Part shown: piece by piece, positions 1-13,010 of the stretch
Position numbering within the stretch: position 1 is the stretch's first letter
Layout: the number at the start of each line of letters is the position of its first letter
NCBI GenBank assembly: GCA_050292235.1
Contig: JBNKLG010000010.1
Span: forward strand, 1-46,478
Direction: 5' to 3'
DNA length: 46,478 nucleotides
Source of the DNA: JBNKLG01 sp050292235
GTDB lineage: Bacteria; Pseudomonadota; Gammaproteobacteria; Chromatiales; Chromatiaceae
Position numbers and translations under genes: made by a program
Notes under the pieces: generated by a model
The model's input: only the letters and a program-made list of their open reading frames with translations
What the model was told of the DNA's origin: nothing
The model's database searches: none

Positions 1-19
1 CTAAGAACGATAACGAGAA

Positions 20-397
20 TTAAATATATCGGGGGATGAGGATCAGGCCCCAAACTGCCAGGACGTTGATGATACTGAGAAAAACGGCGGCAGAGCCGAT
101 GTCTTTAGCACGGCCTGACAGCTCGTGTTTTTCCAGCCCCACCCGGTCAACAACGGATTCGATGCCGCTGTTCAGCAGCTCGATGATGGGCACCATGAGC
201 AGGGAGGCTGCCAGCAAAGCCCGCTCCACCGGGCTGTTGCCGAGCCAGATCGCCAGCGGAATCATGACGATCATGGCGAAGACCTCCTGGCGGAAGGCCT
301 CCTCATGTTGAAAGCAGGCGCGAAACCCGGCCTTGGAGTAGCGATAGGCGTTCCAGAGGCGAGTCAGACCGCGGTTGTTATGCTGAGCCGAACTCAT
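20..397 (-). CDS. dgkA: Diacylglycerol kinase DgkA
   Basis: Small inner-membrane kinase that phosphorylates diacylglycerol to phosphatidic acid, recycling lipid released during envelope glycan synthesis. The 125-residue product has three hydrophobic helices and the family signature NSGIESVVDR followed by HELSGRAKDIGSAAVF, which carries the conserved acidic and polar catalytic residues. Length fits the family (about 120 residues). I chose the ATG at 397, giving MSSAQHNNRGL; the longer in-frame start at 451 would add residues unlike the family and overlap the upstream gene. The start lies one base beyond the gcvPB stop (399-401), so dgkA is probably cotranscribed and translationally coupled with the glycine cleavage genes, a neighbour with no obvious metabolic link. 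Confidence 0.95.
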   Translation of the reverse strand: MSSAQHNNRGLTRLWNAYRYSKAGFRACFQHEEAFRQEVFAMIVMIPLAIWLGNSPVERALLAASLLMVPIIELLNSGIESVVDRVGLEKHELSGRAKDIGSAAVFLSIINVLAVWGLILIPRYI

Positions 398-398
398 C

Positions 399-1859
399 TC
401 AGCCCTCTGCGGTCCAGGCCAGATCCAGTTCCCGGGCAGCGCGCACGTCATCCAGGCGCTGCACCGGCATGGTCAGGGGGGCAGACCGTACCAGCCCCGG
501 GGTTTGTTGGGCCTCTTCACGGATGCGGCTCAGGGTATCGACAAAATGATCCAGGGCCTCCAGGGATTCGGTCTCGGTCGGCTCGATCAGCAGACATTCC
601 GGCACCAGCATGGGGAAATAGGTGGTGGGGGCATGTACCCCGTAATCCAGCAGGCGTTTGGCGAAATCCATGGTGGAGATGCCGTACTCCTGGGCCTCCT
701 GCTTCAGCGTGACGATGAACTCATGGCTGGCACGGCGGTTGGGAAAGGCCAGGGTAAAACCTGCCTCATCCAGCCGCTTGAGCAGGTAGTTGGCGTTGAG
801 GGTGGCGAACTCGGCCACGCGCCTCATCCCCTCGTCGCCCAGCATCTTGGCGTAGACATAGGCCCTGAGCATGATGCCGACATTGCCGGCGAAGGCGGAG
901 AGACGACCGATGCTCTGGGGTCGATTTTGAAAATCCAGCCAGCGATAGTGTTCCTCTTCTTTGGTCAGCAGGGGCACCGGCAGAAAGGGCTCCAGTCGCT
1001 CACTGACGCCGACAGGGCCAGCGCCGGGGCCACCACCACCGTGGGGGGTGGAGAAGGTTTTGTGCAGGTTGATGTGGATAACATCGAAGCCCATATCGCC
1101 GGGGCGCACCTGACCCAGAATGGCGTTGAGGTTGGCCCCGTCGTAATAGAGCAGGCCGCCAGCGGTGTGAACCCGATCGGCAATCTCGGCGATACGGCGC
1201 TCGAAGACGCCGAGGGTCGAGGGGTTGGTTAACATGATTCCGGCAGTCTGGGGGCCGAGGGCCTGATCCAGGGCGTCCAGGTTCAGGTCGCCGTCCGCAT
1301 TGGTAGGGATCTCCCGCACCTTGAAACCACACATGACCGCCGAGGCCGGGTTGGTGCCATGGGCGGCATCGGGCACCAGAATCTCATTGCGGGCCAGATC
1401 CCCCCTCGCCTGATGATAGGCCCGGATCATGGCTACCCCGGCGAATTCGCCCTGGGCACCGGCTGCCGGGGTCAGTGAGACCGCTTTCATGCCAGTGGCC
1501 GCCTTGAGCATCTCTTGCAACTCGTAGAGGCAGGCCATGATGCCCTGGGAGTGGTTGTCCGGGGCGTAGGGGTGGCGGTCGATCATCCCCGGCAGATTGG
1601 CCAACTGCTGGCTGCTGCGGGGGTTGTATTTCATGGTGCAGGAGCCAAGCGGATAGAAATGGGTATCGATGGAGAAGTTCCGCTGGGAGAGGCGGCTGTA
1701 ATGGCGCACCACCTGCATCTCCGAGACCTCCGGCAGGGCCGCTGGCTTGCGTCGCAGCAGACCGGTGGGGATGTCGGCCAATTCGGTCAGTTCGGTAGAT
1801 TCTGCGGGTGCCTGGGCGAAAGCGCGCCGACCCGGTTTGGACTGTTCTTGGATAAGCAT
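399..1859 (-). CDS. gcvPB: Glycine dehydrogenase (decarboxylating) subunit 2
   Basis: PLP-binding half of the two-subunit P protein of the glycine cleavage system. With GcvPA it decarboxylates glycine and passes the aminomethyl group to lipoyl GcvH. The PLP lysine is in HINLHKTFSTPHGGGGPG, about residue 267 from the chosen start; other family landmarks are FYPLGSCTMKYNPR near the N terminus and DAAHGTNPASA. The open frame runs back to an ATG at 1898, but that start overlaps the end of gcvPA by 28 bases. The ATG at 1859 (MLIQEQSKPGRR) leaves an 11-base gap and fits the family better. Length about 486 residues, typical for the split form. Confidence 0.96.
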   Translation of the reverse strand: MLIQEQSKPGRRAFAQAPAESTELTELADIPTGLLRRKPAALPEVSEMQVVRHYSRLSQRNFSIDTHFYPLGSCTMKYNPRSSQQLANLPGMIDRHPYAPDNHSQGIMACLYELQEMLKAATGMKAVSLTPAAGAQGEFAGVAMIRAYHQARGDLARNEILVPDAAHGTNPASAVMCGFKVREIPTNADGDLNLDALDQALGPQTAGIMLTNPSTLGVFERRIAEIADRVHTAGGLLYYDGANLNAILGQVRPGDMGFDVIHINLHKTFSTPHGGGGPGAGPVGVSERLEPFLPVPLLTKEEEHYRWLDFQNRPQSIGRLSAFAGNVGIMLRAYVYAKMLGDEGMRRVAEFATLNANYLLKRLDEAGFTLAFPNRRASHEFIVTLKQEAQEYGISTMDFAKRLLDYGVHAPTTYFPMLVPECLLIEPTETESLEALDHFVDTLSRIREEAQQTPGLVRSAPLTMPVQRLDDVRAARELDLAWTAEG

Positions 1860-1870
1860 CTGGCTTTGTT

Positions 1871-3271
1871 TCACAAAGATTGAGGGCGAGATGGGCAAGT
1901 GGCCTGGGTTCGGGTTTGCAGAATACGCGCCAGTTTGCTGCCAAATTGTGACAGATCGGCTTCCGTGCGCTTTTCGGTGGCACAGATTAGCAGTGCATCG
2001 CTCAGCTCTGGGTAATCTCGACTCAGGTCATAGCCGCCGAGAATGCCGTGGGCGGCCAGTGAACGCAACACATCGGCGGTCGGGGCTGGCAGGCGGTAGA
2101 CGCGTTCGTGGAATACCGGGCCAGAGAACAGGGGGGCGATGCCGGGGATTCCAGTCAGTTGCTGATTCAATGTCAGCAGGTTTTGATGGCAGCTGGCGGC
2201 AGTTCGGGCCAGCCCCTCGCTGCCCAGCAGGGCCATGTGGATGGTGGCTGCGGTGACCATCAGCCCCTGGTTGGTGCAGATGTTGGAGGTGGCTTTGGCG
2301 CGGCGGATGTGTTGCTCCCTCGCCTGCAAGGTCAGGGTATAGCCGACCTCGCCCTGTTTGTCTCGGGTGCGACCGACGATTCGCCCTGGCAGCTGGCGGG
2401 CGTGAGCCTTGCGACAGCAGAGGAAACCGAAATAGGGACCGCCGTAGCTCAGGGGGATACCCAGGGGCTGGCCTTCGCCACAGGCGATATCCACGCCTTG
2501 TACGTTCCATTCGCCCGGCGGGCTGAGAATCCCCAGGGCCAGCGGGTTGACCACCGCAATACTGATGGCCTTTTGGTCGGCAGCCCAGCGGGTCATTTCG
2601 TGAACCGGTTCGAGCACGCCAAAAAAGTTGGGCTGGGGGATCACCAGGGCGGTGATGCCGCTGTCAGTATAGCTGTCGAGCGCGCTCAGGTCGGTAGAGC
2701 CAGTGGCCGGATCGAAGGCCAGCTCGATCAGTTCGATCTCCTGATGGCGAACAATGGTGGCCAGGGTCTGGCGATAGGCCGGGTGCAGGCTGCGGGGTAC
2801 CAATACCCGCTGGGTCTTGGCCTTGCGTTGCAGCCGGGCCGCCATGAGCACCGCCTCGGCCAGGGCGGAAGCACCGTCATAGAGCGAGGCGTTGGAGACC
2901 TCCATGGCGGTGAGCGCGGTCATCATGGACTGGTATTCGTACAGCAGTTGCAAGGTGCCCTGACTGGCTTCGGCCTGATAGGGCGTGTAGGCGGTGTAGA
3001 ACTCGCCCCGGCTGGCCAACTGCCAGACCGCTGCCGGAATGTGATGGTCGTAGGCACCGGCACCGATGAAGAGAAGCTGGCGGCCATCCTCCCGGGCGCG
3101 ATCCTCCATCAGACGGCTAATCTCCATTTCGCTCATGCCGGGGCTGGTGTTGGCGGTGGCCTTTGCGCGTAAGACAGCGGGGATCTCATCAAACAGATCC
3201 TCCATGTGGACAGCGCCAATGGCTGCCAGCATGGTATCGATATCTGCCTGGGTATGGGGGATGAAAGGCAT
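1871..3271 (-). CDS. gcvPA: Glycine dehydrogenase (decarboxylating) subunit 1
   Basis: First half of the split P protein, 466 residues, which pairs with GcvPB to form the active decarboxylase. It has the PLP-transferase fold of the family without the PLP lysine. Conserved stretches include the N-terminal YIPHT-like MPFIPHTQADIDTML, GAYDHHIPAAV, AYTPYQAEASQGTLQ, and NASLYDGASALAEA, all diagnostic for GcvPA. Its ATG lies 6 bases downstream of the gcvH stop (both leftward), and its stop lies just before the chosen gcvPB start, so the three genes form a tight operon. No truncation or frameshift seen. Confidence 0.96.
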   Translation of the reverse strand: MPFIPHTQADIDTMLAAIGAVHMEDLFDEIPAVLRAKATANTSPGMSEMEISRLMEDRAREDGRQLLFIGAGAYDHHIPAAVWQLASRGEFYTAYTPYQAEASQGTLQLLYEYQSMMTALTAMEVSNASLYDGASALAEAVLMAARLQRKAKTQRVLVPRSLHPAYRQTLATIVRHQEIELIELAFDPATGSTDLSALDSYTDSGITALVIPQPNFFGVLEPVHEMTRWAADQKAISIAVVNPLALGILSPPGEWNVQGVDIACGEGQPLGIPLSYGGPYFGFLCCRKAHARQLPGRIVGRTRDKQGEVGYTLTLQAREQHIRRAKATSNICTNQGLMVTAATIHMALLGSEGLARTAASCHQNLLTLNQQLTGIPGIAPLFSGPVFHERVYRLPAPTADVLRSLAAHGILGGYDLSRDYPELSDALLICATEKRTEADLSQFGSKLARILQTRTQATCPSRPQSL

Positions 3272-3277
3272 CTGGTA

Positions 3278-3673
3278 TTAATGGGCGTCTTCGGCCATCA
3301 GTTCGGCGTAGGCATTGGCATCGAGGAGATCGTCCAGTTCGGCGGGGTCGTTCATTTTCAGTTTGAAAATCCATCCGTCCTCAAAGGCTGACTCATTGAT
3401 GGACTCAGGGCTGTCGGCCAGCTCTTCATTCACGGCGATGATGGTGCCGCTGATCGGGCTGTAAATATCGGAGGCCGCTTTGACCGATTCGATCACCGCG
3501 CAATCTGCCCCGGCATCCACCTGGGCATTGAGTTCGGGCAGTTCGACAAAGACCAGGTCACCCAATTGGGACTGGGCGTGGTCGGTGATGCCAACAGTGG
3601 CGGTGCCATCGCCTTCATTGCGAACCCATTCATGGGTGTCGGTATATTTAAGATCATTGGGCAGTTCGTTCAT
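3278..3673 (-). CDS. gcvH: Glycine cleavage system H protein
   Basis: Lipoyl carrier of the glycine cleavage system; it shuttles the aminomethyl intermediate from the P protein to the T protein and electrons to the L protein. The lipoylated lysine is K65 in CAVIESVKAASDIYSP, the invariant ESVKAASD motif. The N terminus has the family pattern KYTDTHEWV, and the length of 131 residues is normal. It sits between gcvT and gcvPA with gaps of about 22 and 6 bases. No gene for the L protein (dihydrolipoamide dehydrogenase) is in this window, as expected, because it is usually shared with other 2-oxoacid complexes. Confidence 0.98.
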   Translation of the reverse strand: MNELPNDLKYTDTHEWVRNEGDGTATVGITDHAQSQLGDLVFVELPELNAQVDAGADCAVIESVKAASDIYSPISGTIIAVNEELADSPESINESAFEDGWIFKLKMNDPAELDDLLDANAYAELMAEDAH

Positions 3674-3695
3674 GACAGCTCCTGGATCAGGGGAT

Positions 3696-4787
3696 TTAGA
3701 TGTTGAGCAGGGATTGGCCCTGTCGTACGAAAGGGAGTTTAGCCAATTTCAGGTCCAATGCCTTACCACGGATGCTGACCTTCAATGGCCCGTTGGCATC
3801 GGCATCGAGACGGGCCATGGCGATGGAGCATCCCAGGGTTGGGGAAAAACCGCCCGAGGTGATGGTGCCAACCTCACGTTCTTGCTGCAAAACCTGTTGT
3901 CCACCACGCAGAATACCTTTGCCCTCCAGCACCAGGCCTGTGAAGCGGCGCAAACCACCGGCTTTACGCTGGGCCTCAAGGGCAGAGCGGCCGATGAAAT
4001 CCCGTTCTCTGGGTTCCCAGGCCAGAGTCCAGCCCAGGCCGGATTCCAGTGGGGTCAGGGATTCATTCATGTCGGTACCATAAAGGTTCATGCCCGCCTC
4101 CAGGCGCAAGGTATCCCGCGCACCTAGTCCGCAGGGGGCCACACCTGCTTGGTGTAAGGCCGTCCAGGCTGCCTTGGTTTCTGTTTTGGGCAGCATGATC
4201 TCGACGCCGTCTTCTCCCGTATATCCAGTGCGAGCGATAAAGCGATCACCGAAATCGGCACCGGTGAAGACGGGCAGAGCCAGTAGCCGTTCTTTTTCAC
4301 CTTCTTTCAGGAGATCCGCCACCAGCTCTCGGGCGGCAGGCCCTTGTACGGCGATCATATCCAGATCCTCTCTGGGCAGGAGGCTCAGCTGAGCCCCTTC
4401 GGCCTGCTGGCGAATCCAGGCAAGATCTTTGGCCGTGGTGGCCGCATTGACCACCAGGCGATAGCGATCCTCCCCCCGCCAGTAGGTAATGAGATCATCG
4501 ATGATACCGCCATCTTCCTGCAACATGCAGCCATAGAGCGCCTTGCCGGAGGTTTTGAGTTTGTCGACATCGTTGGCCAATAGGCGCTGTAGAAAGGCCT
4601 TGGTCTCAGGGCCCTGCAGATCGATGATGGCCATGTGGGAGACATCGAACATGCCCGCATGACGCCGCACCTGATGGTGCTCCTCAACCTGAGAGCCATA
4701 GTGTAAAGGCATATCCCAGCCGCCAAAGGGAATCAGGCGGGCTCCCATGGTCTGATGAACCGGGTGTAGGGTGGTGGCGTTGAGCAT
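3696..4787 (-). CDS. gcvT: Aminomethyltransferase (glycine cleavage T protein)
   Basis: Tetrahydrofolate-dependent enzyme that releases ammonia from the aminomethyl group on GcvH and makes 5,10-methylene-THF. The 363-residue product shows the family N-terminal pattern GARLIPFGGWDMPLHYGSQ, then HAGMFDVSHM and the central RTGYTGEDGVEI, with LGARDTLRLEAGMNLYG contributing to folate binding. It is the first gene of the leftward operon gcvT-gcvH-gcvPA-gcvPB-dgkA. The operon therefore feeds one-carbon units that metH, 3.6 kb away, can use after reduction to methyl-THF. Start at 4787 fits the family; no strong Shine-Dalgarno is visible. Confidence 0.97.
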   Translation of the reverse strand: MLNATTLHPVHQTMGARLIPFGGWDMPLHYGSQVEEHHQVRRHAGMFDVSHMAIIDLQGPETKAFLQRLLANDVDKLKTSGKALYGCMLQEDGGIIDDLITYWRGEDRYRLVVNAATTAKDLAWIRQQAEGAQLSLLPREDLDMIAVQGPAARELVADLLKEGEKERLLALPVFTGADFGDRFIARTGYTGEDGVEIMLPKTETKAAWTALHQAGVAPCGLGARDTLRLEAGMNLYGTDMNESLTPLESGLGWTLAWEPRERDFIGRSALEAQRKAGGLRRFTGLVLEGKGILRGGQQVLQQEREVGTITSGGFSPTLGCSIAMARLDADANGPLKVSIRGKALDLKLAKLPFVRQGQSLLNI

Positions 4788-5014
4788 AGAAAAAGGCGCC
4801 TTGACGGTCGTGTGGGCAGAACGGCTAAAGATACAACGTCTGTCGAATTAAGGTAAGGGGCTGGGTGCCAATCTTCAACGATAGGTTGTCATTTTGGCTC
4901 AAACCGGGAGCCTTTCAGGCGAAATGGCCTTATGCTATTACTTAAACTACGGGTTTGAACGTAACGCTAAAGATTACAGGGAGTCTTCATCAGACGGTAG
5001 CTATGTCAAAGTAA
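4788..5014. promoter_or_regulatory. Divergent intergenic region gcvT / phnD-like gene
   Basis: Region between two divergently read genes, so it should hold both promoters. A hairpin GGCTC (4896-4900) with GAGCC (4908-4912) is visible. I looked on the gcvT side for the glycine riboswitch core (GCCGAAGG with a following GCAA) and did not find it. No convincing sigma-70 pair was recognised. Confidence 0.3.
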
Positions 5015-5947
5015 ATGGCGGATTCAATGGTTATGTTGCGAGCATCATTGATAGTGCTAAATGAGAAGGCTGTATACAGGTGTCAGTACCTCACTATCCG
5101 GTCGCAAATGCTTTGGTTGGCTGCGGTGGTCATGTTGTTCGTTCCAATTGGCCGGTCCTGGTCCAGCGAGCTGGTGTTGGGGGTGTTTCCTCGACGGGAC
5201 CCCATCTTGACCATGTCCCTTTTTACCCCCTTGGGAAATTATCTGAGCACCCACTTGGATAGGCCGGTTCGAGTGGAGACGGCAGCAAATTTTAAGTCTT
5301 TCATGCAGCGGGTGTCAGAAGGGCGATATGACCTGGTTCACTTAAATCAGTATCAGTACATCCAAATTCATCAATCCTCGGGTTTTGAGGCGATCGCCCA
5401 GAATGAAGAGCAAGGCGAGGCCACTATCCGTAGTGCGATTTTTGTCAGGGCTGACGCACCCATAGAAACCTTGTCAGATCTGCGTGGGAAGCGCATTGTT
5501 TTTGGGGGCGGTCCAGATGCCATGATGAGCTATATTGTTCCCAGCTACCTGCTGCATCGGGCGGGCCTCAAAAAAGGCGATTATCAGGAACTGTTTGCCA
5601 TTAGCCCGCCCAATGCCTTTTTGGCAGCTTATTTTGGGCAGGCAGAGGCTTGCGGTGTTGGTCATTTGGTTTTTCGGCTGAAGGTGGTGTCCTCCCGTGT
5701 TTCGCCAGATGGTATGAGGCTTTTGGCGGTGAGTGAGCCTATGGCCCATTTGCCTTGGGCGATACATCCCAAATATTCCAAGACCTTAAAGAACAGGATT
5801 CAGGCGCTATTAGTCGGGCTTAAAAGAACCGAGGAGGGGCGGAGCGTACTGGCACAGGCCAGACTCAGTGGCATCAATGTGGCCAGTGATAAGGATTATG
5901 CTCTTCATAGAGACATCATAAAGCAGGTCGTCGGTGGCGCAGATTAA
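5015..5947 (+). CDS. PhnD-like phosphate/phosphonate-family periplasmic binding protein
   Basis: Periplasmic solute-binding protein of the PhnD/PtxB type. After a hydrophobic segment (LWLAAVVMLFVPIG) and a likely cleavage near SWSS, the mature part begins ELVLGVFPRRDP, then shows PLGNYLSTHLDRPVRV, YDLVHLNQYQYI, TLSDLRGKRIVFGG and AYFGQAEACGVG, the usual order in this family. The true start is uncertain: ATGs at 5015, 5033 and 5108 are all in frame and none has a good Shine-Dalgarno; 5108 begins directly at the signal-peptide core. There is no ABC permease or ATPase gene nearby. Instead the end overlaps by 14 bases the start of a membrane GGDEF/EAL gene, so I infer the protein is a ligand-binding input for c-di-GMP signalling rather than a transport component. 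The ligand is unknown. Confidence 0.85.
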   Translation: MADSMVMLRASLIVLNEKAVYRCQYLTIRSQMLWLAAVVMLFVPIGRSWSSELVLGVFPRRDPILTMSLFTPLGNYLSTHLDRPVRVETAANFKSFMQRVSEGRYDLVHLNQYQYIQIHQSSGFEAIAQNEEQGEATIRSAIFVRADAPIETLSDLRGKRIVFGGGPDAMMSYIVPSYLLHRAGLKKGDYQELFAISPPNAFLAAYFGQAEACGVGHLVFRLKVVSSRVSPDGMRLLAVSEPMAHLPWAIHPKYSKTLKNRIQALLVGLKRTEEGRSVLAQARLSGINVASDKDYALHRDIIKQVVGGAD

Positions 5948-8427
5948 CCCCCTAGTCATACAGGCAAAAAAGGAGGATAAGGTTCAGAAGAGGTCTGAGT
6001 TTGGTCTAGGCCTACGTGCCAAGCTGGTGGCCTGGGTCTCTTTGGCACTCTTCGTGACCCTTGGTCTATCCACTTTTTTCAACGCCAGCAGTTACTACAG
6101 GCAGATTGAGGCGGGTCTTGATGATAAAGCGAAGGCCTTGGGGCAGTTTTTTGCTTTGATCAGCCCGCAATCCATTTATGGGTTTGATTTTCTTAGTCTG
6201 GACCGTTTTGTCGTCCAAATTAGTTCTGATAAAGATGTGCTCTTTGCAGCGGTTGTGGATCAAAATCACCAGATGCTGACGACAGCGTTGCCTGACTATG
6301 CAGGCATTTCATCGGCGCTACCTATAGAGGTGCGTCTCGAACAGCTACAGAAAGTGCCTGGCGTGGTTGTCTATCGGTTTCCGATAAAGGGTGAGCAAAG
6401 TTTGCTTGGCAATTTGATCATTGGGATGGATACCCGGCCCAATCTTGCCATGGCCAGAAAAATGGTGGTGCTGCAGGTGTTTGGGGACCTGGTGATCGTC
6501 TTGCTTCTGGCTATTTTGATCTACGCTATTTTCAACCGCCATGTGCTGCGACCCATCGGCATTTTGATGCAGGGGGCACAACGGATTAGCCGGGGTGATT
6601 TCAGTACGCAGGCGGATATCTCCAGCCTGGATGAACTGGGGCGGCTCTCAGATGTTTTTAACCGGATGATGCAGGAGATCAAACAAGACCGCTTTGAGTT
6701 ACTGGGCGCCAATCGGCGCTTGGAGAGGGAGATTAAACAGCATGGTCACACCATTGATGAATTGCAAAAGCTGACAGTGGCTGTAGAACAAAGCCCCGCA
6801 GCGGTAGTCATTACCGATACCGAAGGCCACATTGAGTACGTGAACAGGCGTTTTTGTGAATTGACGCGTTATTCGTCCCAGGAGGTCTTGGGGAAAAATC
6901 CTCGGGTTTTGAAGAGCGGCCATCATCCTCCTGCCTTTTACCAGGGATTGTGGCAGGCGTTGAAAGCAGGCACGTCATGGCGTGGAGAGTTTTGTAATCG
7001 GCGTAAAGATGGTGGCATTTACTGGGAACAGGCCATTATTTCTCTGGTTAAGGATGCTCAGGGCAAGGCGACCCACTACATCGCAATCAAAGAAGACATT
7101 ACCGAGCGTCGCGCCATCGAAGAAAAGCTGCTGCAACAGGCTACCCATGATGCCTTGACAGGTCTGCCCAATCGATTCCTCGCCTTGGATCGTTTGCAAC
7201 AACTGGTCGAGCGTTCACGACGTCATCCAGAACAACAGATGGTGGTGGTTTTTATTGATCTGGATAACTTCAAATACATCAACGATACCCTGGGCCATCC
7301 TGCAGGCGATCAGTTGCTTCAAGAGGTCAGTTGCCGTTTCTTAAAACAGCTGAGGGCGAGTGATACCCTGGCCAGATTGGGTGGTGATGAGTTCCTCATT
7401 ATTCTGGACATCAATGCTCAGTGGATGAGTAGCCCTAATTCGATCATAGATAAGCTTTTGTCTTGCCTGGAGAGTCCGGTAGAGATGGATGGGCAGGCGC
7501 TGGTGGTTGGGGCCAGTTTTGGGGTCGCCTGTTTTCCAAAAGATGGGGAGAGTGCTGATGCGTTGCTGAAAAATGCTGATGCAGCCATGTACGAGGCAAA
7601 ACGTTCCGGTAAGAATCGCGCCTGTTACTTTACCGAGGTGTTGAATACCCAGGTGTCTGAGCGGTTGGTGGTTGAGCGGGAGTTGCGCAAGGCGCTGGAT
7701 CGTCAGGAGTTTTATCTGGTTTATCAACCGGTCATTGATCAACAGAGTCGGGATATGATGGGCGTTGAAATGCTGTTGCGCTGGCAAAATCCGACCTTGG
7801 GAGCGGTGCCTCCCACCCTTTTTATTCCTTTGGCGGAGGAGATAGGGATTGTTGAATCCATTGAGGCATGGGCCATGGAAAAGACGTTTGATGAACTTGC
7901 CGAACTGGACGGGATAAAGCAAAAGTCCCTGTCTGTTGCCCTTAACGTTTCACCTCGCCATTTTGTGCGTGATGATTTCTTGCCGCGGATTCAGGAAATC
8001 AAAACCCTGTCGGATAAGCAGGGCCTAAAGCTGGTGCTGGAGATCACGGAAGGGCTGTTGCTCAAAGATTCGCTTCAGGTACAACGGCACTTCAGTGCAC
8101 TCAAAGAGATGGGGGTGGAGGTTTCGCTCGATGATTTTGGGACGGGTTACTCCTCGATGGCCTATCTCAAACGATTTGACTTCTCGCATATCAAGATCGA
8201 TCGTGATTTTGTTCGCACGTTGCCATTGGATACGGATGCCAGCAGCCTTTGCGAAAGCATTCTGTTTTTGGCCAATAAACTGGGTTTGGAGGTGATTGCC
8301 GAGGGTGTCGAGCAGGATGATCAACTGAGTTATCTGGATGCTCTCGGCGTCCAGTATTACCAGGGCTTTCTTTTTGGAAAGCCTATGCCCATTGCAAAAC
8401 TCAAAGCCTGGGTCGAAGAGAACCGCC

Positions 8428-8456
<29 letters not shown>
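5934..8456 (+). CDS. Membrane HAMP-PAS-GGDEF-EAL c-di-GMP enzyme
   Basis: Bifunctional-type cyclic di-GMP protein, 840 residues. Order: TM1 near residues 27-48, periplasmic sensor domain, TM2 near 177-200, HAMP (about 200-250), PAS (about 275-395), GGDEF, EAL. The cyclase motif LGGDEF is intact (GGDEF at 483-487), with an inhibitory-site RxxD (RASD) at the correct spacing upstream. In the phosphodiesterase domain EAL reads EML (612-614), but the metal-binding and catalytic residues look kept (E612, EITEG, DDFGTGYSS, KIDRDFV, AEGVE, QGFLFGKP), so hydrolysis is plausible. It overlaps the solute-binding gene by 14 bases, suggesting translational coupling. Its 3' end overlaps the convergent metH end by 29 bases. 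Which activity dominates cannot be read from sequence. Confidence 0.95.
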
Positions 8457-12102
<3,646 letters not shown>

Positions 12103-12330
12103 TTGAGGAATAAGGGTTTCTTAGTTAGAATTTTGTCTGTATGATTGGTTCTATAAGGTTATGCAGGCCTGATGCTGGTGCAGTGCGCCCTGATGTGTAT
12201 AGCATTGTCCAAGGTCAGGTGGTGGCCAGACTTTCAATGGGTTAACCGCATCATGGGACCCAATGAGGCTCTGGTGAGCGGCCAAGCCGCATTTAAGGTA
12301 AAGGGTCCGATAGTGCCCCTGGGAGCCTAA
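12103..12330 (+). promoter_or_regulatory. Divergent leader metH / envelope module; possible pseudoknot at the ribosome binding site
   Basis: On the + strand GGACCC (12256-12261) can pair with GGGTCC (12303-12308), and AGGCTC (12266-12271) with GAGCCT (12323-12328). The pairs interleave, giving pseudoknot topology, with an internal hairpin GCGGC-CAA-GCCGC (12278-12290). The last partner covers GGGAG, the Shine-Dalgarno of the gene starting at 12331. This is read by eye; six-base complementarities do occur by chance in GC-rich DNA, so confidence is low. Confidence 0.3.
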
Positions 12331-12999
12331 ATGAGCGAGAATAAAGTATTTAAGGCGTTGCGGGAAGAAGACCGCCGATCTTCATCGGAAAGATCTGGTG
12401 GCGGTGGTATGCTGCGCATCGCATTGATCATTGGCATTCTGGTGCTGCTGGTGTGGAACCTGCTGTTCATCGAATTTGATGGTGGAGAAGAGGCAGACAA
12501 GCCACAGACGCAAACTCAATCACAGTCGCAACCGCAGGATGCCAGCCTCACCCCCTCTGTCGGTGTGGATCAATCACAGCCGATGGCAATTTTGCCGGAT
12601 GAGGGTGGCGTAGGGGATGGTGAACAAGCGCGTCAGATGGTGGAAGAGATCCGTAGTCAGGGCAGCTTGAATGACCCGGAAAGCCTCTTTGTGCAGGCCA
12701 AGGAATTTATTGACCAGCAGCAGCTGGCTGATGCCTATTTGCTGTTGCTTTATCTGGCTAAACAGGGCTACGGTCCGGCCAGCCTGAAGCTGGCGGAAAT
12801 GGCTGATCCGGCCTCTTTTGACCCCAAAAGCAGTTTCCTGGATGCGCCGAGTATCACCATGGCTCACAAGTGGTACATGCAGGCTCTGATGCAAGGGATG
12901 CGTGAGGCAGAGCCACGGTTGAACGATCTCAAACTGCGGGTCAAAGCCGCTGCTGCAGGTGGTGATGAGCGGGCGCGGCGACAATTGGTAGGATGGTGA
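12331..12999 (+). CDS. Membrane-anchored helical (TPR/Sel1-like) protein of the vWA-ABC module
   Basis: A 222-residue protein of unassigned function. It has a charged cytoplasmic N terminus, a single transmembrane segment (MLRIALIIGILVLLVWNLLFI, split around residues 27-47), a Gln/Ser/Thr-rich linker (QTQTQSQSQPQ), and a C-terminal helical part from about residue 115. That part has FVQAKEFIDQQQLADAYLLLLYLAKQGYGPASLKLAEMAD-like pattern followed by AHKWYMQALMQGM, resembling Sel1/TPR repeats. A good Shine-Dalgarno GGGAG (12321-12325) precedes the ATG. The stop overlaps the region just before the next gene, so it is the first gene of a four-gene operon with the vWA protein and the ABC transporter. 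I infer a periplasmic scaffold role. Confidence 0.85.
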   Translation: MSENKVFKALREEDRRSSSERSGGGGMLRIALIIGILVLLVWNLLFIEFDGGEEADKPQTQTQSQSQPQDASLTPSVGVDQSQPMAILPDEGGVGDGEQARQMVEEIRSQGSLNDPESLFVQAKEFIDQQQLADAYLLLLYLAKQGYGPASLKLAEMADPASFDPKSSFLDAPSITMAHKWYMQALMQGMREAEPRLNDLKLRVKAAAAGGDERARRQLVGW

Positions 13000-13010
13000 G
13001 GACCAAACGA

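Noticed and set aside
4788..5014. Glycine riboswitch upstream of gcvT
   Set aside because: The conserved aptamer core was not found on the minus strand.
12103..12330. Cobalamin, SAM or SAH riboswitch upstream of metH
   Set aside because: No B12 box or SAH core was recognised on the minus strand; the structure seen is on the other strand.
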